Assembly (NCBI GenBank): GCA_007132395.1
Contig: SLOR01000396.1
Coordinates: forward strand, 1 to 5,802
Reading direction: 5' to 3'
DNA from: Bacteroidales bacterium
Lineage (GTDB): Bacteria > Bacteroidota > Bacteroidia > Bacteroidales > UBA7960
DNA length: 5,802 nt
This document shows positions 5,055-5,802 of this stretch, in pieces (position 1 is the stretch's first letter; each line of letters starts with the position of its first letter). Both the position numbers and the translations under genes were made by a program. Below the pieces are notes generated by a model. That model had not been told where the DNA came from. It worked only from the letters and a program-made list of their open reading frames with translations, and did no database searches.

Positions 5055-5483
5055 ATGAATCACATCATACCCATTAAACCCGTAATATTTAATGACCATG
5101 GATGCCACATGCTGGCAGAAGCCCGGCTCAATGGCTATAAACTGCACCTCTTGCTGGATAGCGGTGCTTCGTCAACGGTACTGGATATAAGCAGAGTAAG
5201 CGCCATTTTCCCAGGCAAAACCTTCGACGCATACTCCAAAGTTTTCATGGGGTTTGGCTTAAGCGGAATGAAAACCTCATGCACTGTAATCGATGAACTG
5301 CAAATAGGCACCAGCACAATTTACCGGCAGGAAGTACTTCTTGTTGACCTGATAGGCCTTAACAAAGCTTATGCAGCTTATGATTTGCCCCGTATCGATG
5401 GACTTATAGGAGGAGATATTTTAAGGAAATACAAAGCCTCTATACATTACTATAATAATACCCTTGTGATAAACTCACCATAA
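5055..5483 (+). CDS. Retropepsin-like aspartic protease domain protein
   Basis: This 142-residue protein is a single clan AA aspartic protease domain. The active-site motif is LLLDSGASSTVLD (32-44) with catalytic D35, in the D-S/T-G-A form. The second signature, IDGLIGGDILRKY (114-126), is the hydrophobic-hydrophobic-glycine element that packs behind the active site, followed by strand ASIHYYNNTLVI (128-139). One domain has one aspartate, so activity would require a homodimer, as in retroviral proteases. No signal peptide, lipobox or membrane segment is visible, so it is probably cytoplasmic. There is no reverse transcriptase, integrase or other transposon gene nearby, which argues against a mobile element. 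The substrate is unknown. The start at 5055 is the first ATG after the operon terminator, and the N-terminal strand PVIFNDHGCHMLAEARLNG fits the fold's beginning. It may be a proteolytically inactive binding protein; I consider a real protease more likely. Confidence 0.82.
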   Translation: MNHIIPIKPVIFNDHGCHMLAEARLNGYKLHLLLDSGASSTVLDISRVSAIFPGKTFDAYSKVFMGFGLSGMKTSCTVIDELQIGTSTIYRQEVLLVDLIGLNKAYAAYDLPRIDGLIGGDILRKYKASIHYYNNTLVINSP

Positions 5484-5500
5484 AAGGGCTTATATCTTTT
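5461..5500 (+). terminator. Possible imperfect terminator of the protease-like gene
   Basis: CCCTT-GTGA (5461-5469) can pair with TCAC (5475-5478) and AAGGG (5484-5488), leaving a 5-nt bulge that contains the stop codon. A T-rich stretch (TTATATCTTTTT) follows. The bulge makes it weak. An alternative is the A/T hairpin at 5565-5587. Confidence 0.3.
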
Positions 5501-5564
5501 TATAGAATGTGTCGCGTGTGAAAGCTGCAGGCTAGCTCACAGAAAATGCCCCGATATATTAAAT

Positions 5565-5587
5565 GAAAAAAGAGGAAAGCTTTTTTC
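5565..5587. terminator. A/T-rich hairpin, possible terminator
   Basis: GAAAAAAG (5565-5572) pairs perfectly with CTTTTTTC (5580-5587) around a 7-nt purine loop. The U-run lies within the stem rather than after it, so termination would be weak. It could serve the protease-like gene ending 82 bp upstream. Confidence 0.3.
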
Positions 5588-5607
5588 CCATTGAGGAAAA
5601 TTTAGTC

Positions 5608-5615
5608 TAAATTTG
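5608..5615 (+). promoter_or_regulatory. Candidate -7 promoter element
   Basis: TAAATTTG followed by CGG matches the Bacteroidota -7 consensus exactly. The nearest TTG (5591-5593) gives a 14-nt spacer, shorter than the usual 19-21. A transcript would start near 5621, with a 13-bp dyad about 12 bp inside it. Confidence 0.4.
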
Positions 5616-5632
5616 CGGTCGGTTTACAAAAG

Positions 5633-5645
5633 TGACTAAAAGTCA
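5633..5645. repeat. 13-bp dyad TGACT-AAA-AGTCA
   Basis: Perfect 5-bp arms flank a 3-bp centre just downstream of the predicted start site of the 5608-5615 promoter, a common place for a repressor site. The arms are short, so chance is a real alternative. Confidence 0.3.
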
Positions 5646-5718
5646 ATATTCTTGCACCAAAGAGGGAAAAACACCCTTTGATATCTCACAAAAAGTTGGC
5701 ATTTATTGGTTTTAACCA

Positions 5719-5749
5719 TTGTAAATTAGGTTGTGATATTCTATATTTG
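5719..5749 (+). promoter_or_regulatory. Well-formed Bacteroidota-type promoter (-33 TTG, -7 TATATTTG)
   Basis: TTG at 5719-5721 is followed by a 20-nt spacer and TATATTTG at 5742-5749, then CAGCCC. Both elements and the spacing match the phylum's primary promoter. The start site would be near 5755, leaving a leader of at least 47 nt that runs off the right edge. The dyad TGGTT-TT-AACCA (5707-5718) abuts the -33 element, which is where a repressor or activator could act. Confidence 0.68.
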
Positions 5750-5802
5750 CAGCCCTTTTATAAAGTAGAACATCCGGGAAAATTTTGTAGATAGCTCATT
5801 TA

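Larger units (their letters stand above)
5484..5802. other. 319-bp non-coding tail with promoter elements
   Basis: No frame with gene-like composition is visible on either strand and nothing folds like a tRNA. The stretch is AT-rich. It contains an A/T hairpin (5565-5587), two TAnnTTTG matches on the plus strand (5608-5615 and 5742-5749) and two short dyads (5633-5645 and 5707-5718). It is best read as the 3' region of the protease-like gene followed by the control region of a plus-strand gene beginning beyond the right edge; a small RNA from the first promoter cannot be excluded. Confidence 0.65.

Noticed and set aside
5055..5483. Retrotransposon or retron remnant, because of the retropepsin-like domain
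   Set aside because: No reverse transcriptase, integrase, terminal repeats or structured RNA is present, and cellular retropepsin-like proteins are known in bacteria.
5517..5541. Bulged inverted repeat TGTG..AGCT / AGCT..CACA after the protease-like gene
   Set aside because: There is a 2-nt bulge and no U-run, so it does not look like a terminator and is too weak to list as a feature.
1..5802. CRISPR arrays, insertion sequences, tRNA or rRNA genes, phage or defence modules
   Set aside because: No spaced direct repeats, transposase frames, cloverleaf-like folds or relevant protein families were seen on either strand.

Overview
The window looks like the chromosome of an anaerobic Bacteroidota, probably order Bacteroidales. 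The evidence is: several promoter-like matches to the phylum's -7 element TAnnTTTG; A-rich leaders with almost no Shine-Dalgarno sequence; moderate GC genes separated by very AT-rich spacers; and protein sequences of Bacteroidales flavour (TatD, TcdA, SanA and a four-gene 2-oxoacid:ferredoxin oxidoreductase). The assignment rests on pattern recognition; no database search was run.

Layout. Positions 1-127 hold the 3' end of a TatD-family hydrolase gene. It is followed 18 bp later by tcdA (146-922), the E1-like enzyme that cyclises the t6A modification of tRNA. A strong, probably bidirectional, terminator (900-941) overlaps the tcdA stop codon and separates it from two minus-strand genes. These are a 59-residue winged-helix-like protein (959-1138) and, upstream of it in its own direction, a SanA/YdcF-type DUF218 membrane protein (1219-1893). 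A 389-bp AT-rich divergent spacer (1894-2282) carries promoter-like elements for both directions and a 16-bp dyad.

The centrepiece is a complete plus-strand operon (2283-4955). It encodes a 2x[4Fe-4S] ferredoxin-like delta subunit, then the alpha, beta (thiamine diphosphate and [4Fe-4S]) and gamma subunits of a 2-oxoacid:ferredoxin oxidoreductase, and ends in a hairpin terminator (4979-5009). All four chains have their diagnostic motifs. The complex should oxidatively decarboxylate a 2-oxoacid (2-oxoglutarate or a branched-chain 2-oxoacid) to the acyl-CoA while reducing ferredoxin. A perfect 16-bp palindrome lies just before the alpha start codon.

Downstream is a single-domain, cytoplasmic-looking retropepsin-like aspartic protease (5055-5483). 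The last 319 bp contain no convincing gene. They do contain two good Bacteroidota-type promoter elements, one with an ideal -33/-7 arrangement (5719-5749), and several small dyads, so they probably form the control region of a gene just past the right edge.

Most of the window is ordinary housekeeping and central metabolism. I see no mobile element, CRISPR array, defence system or new multi-gene system. The points most worth a second look are the orphan retropepsin-like protein, the mini winged-helix protein, the palindrome inside the oxidoreductase operon, and the dyad-rich control regions.
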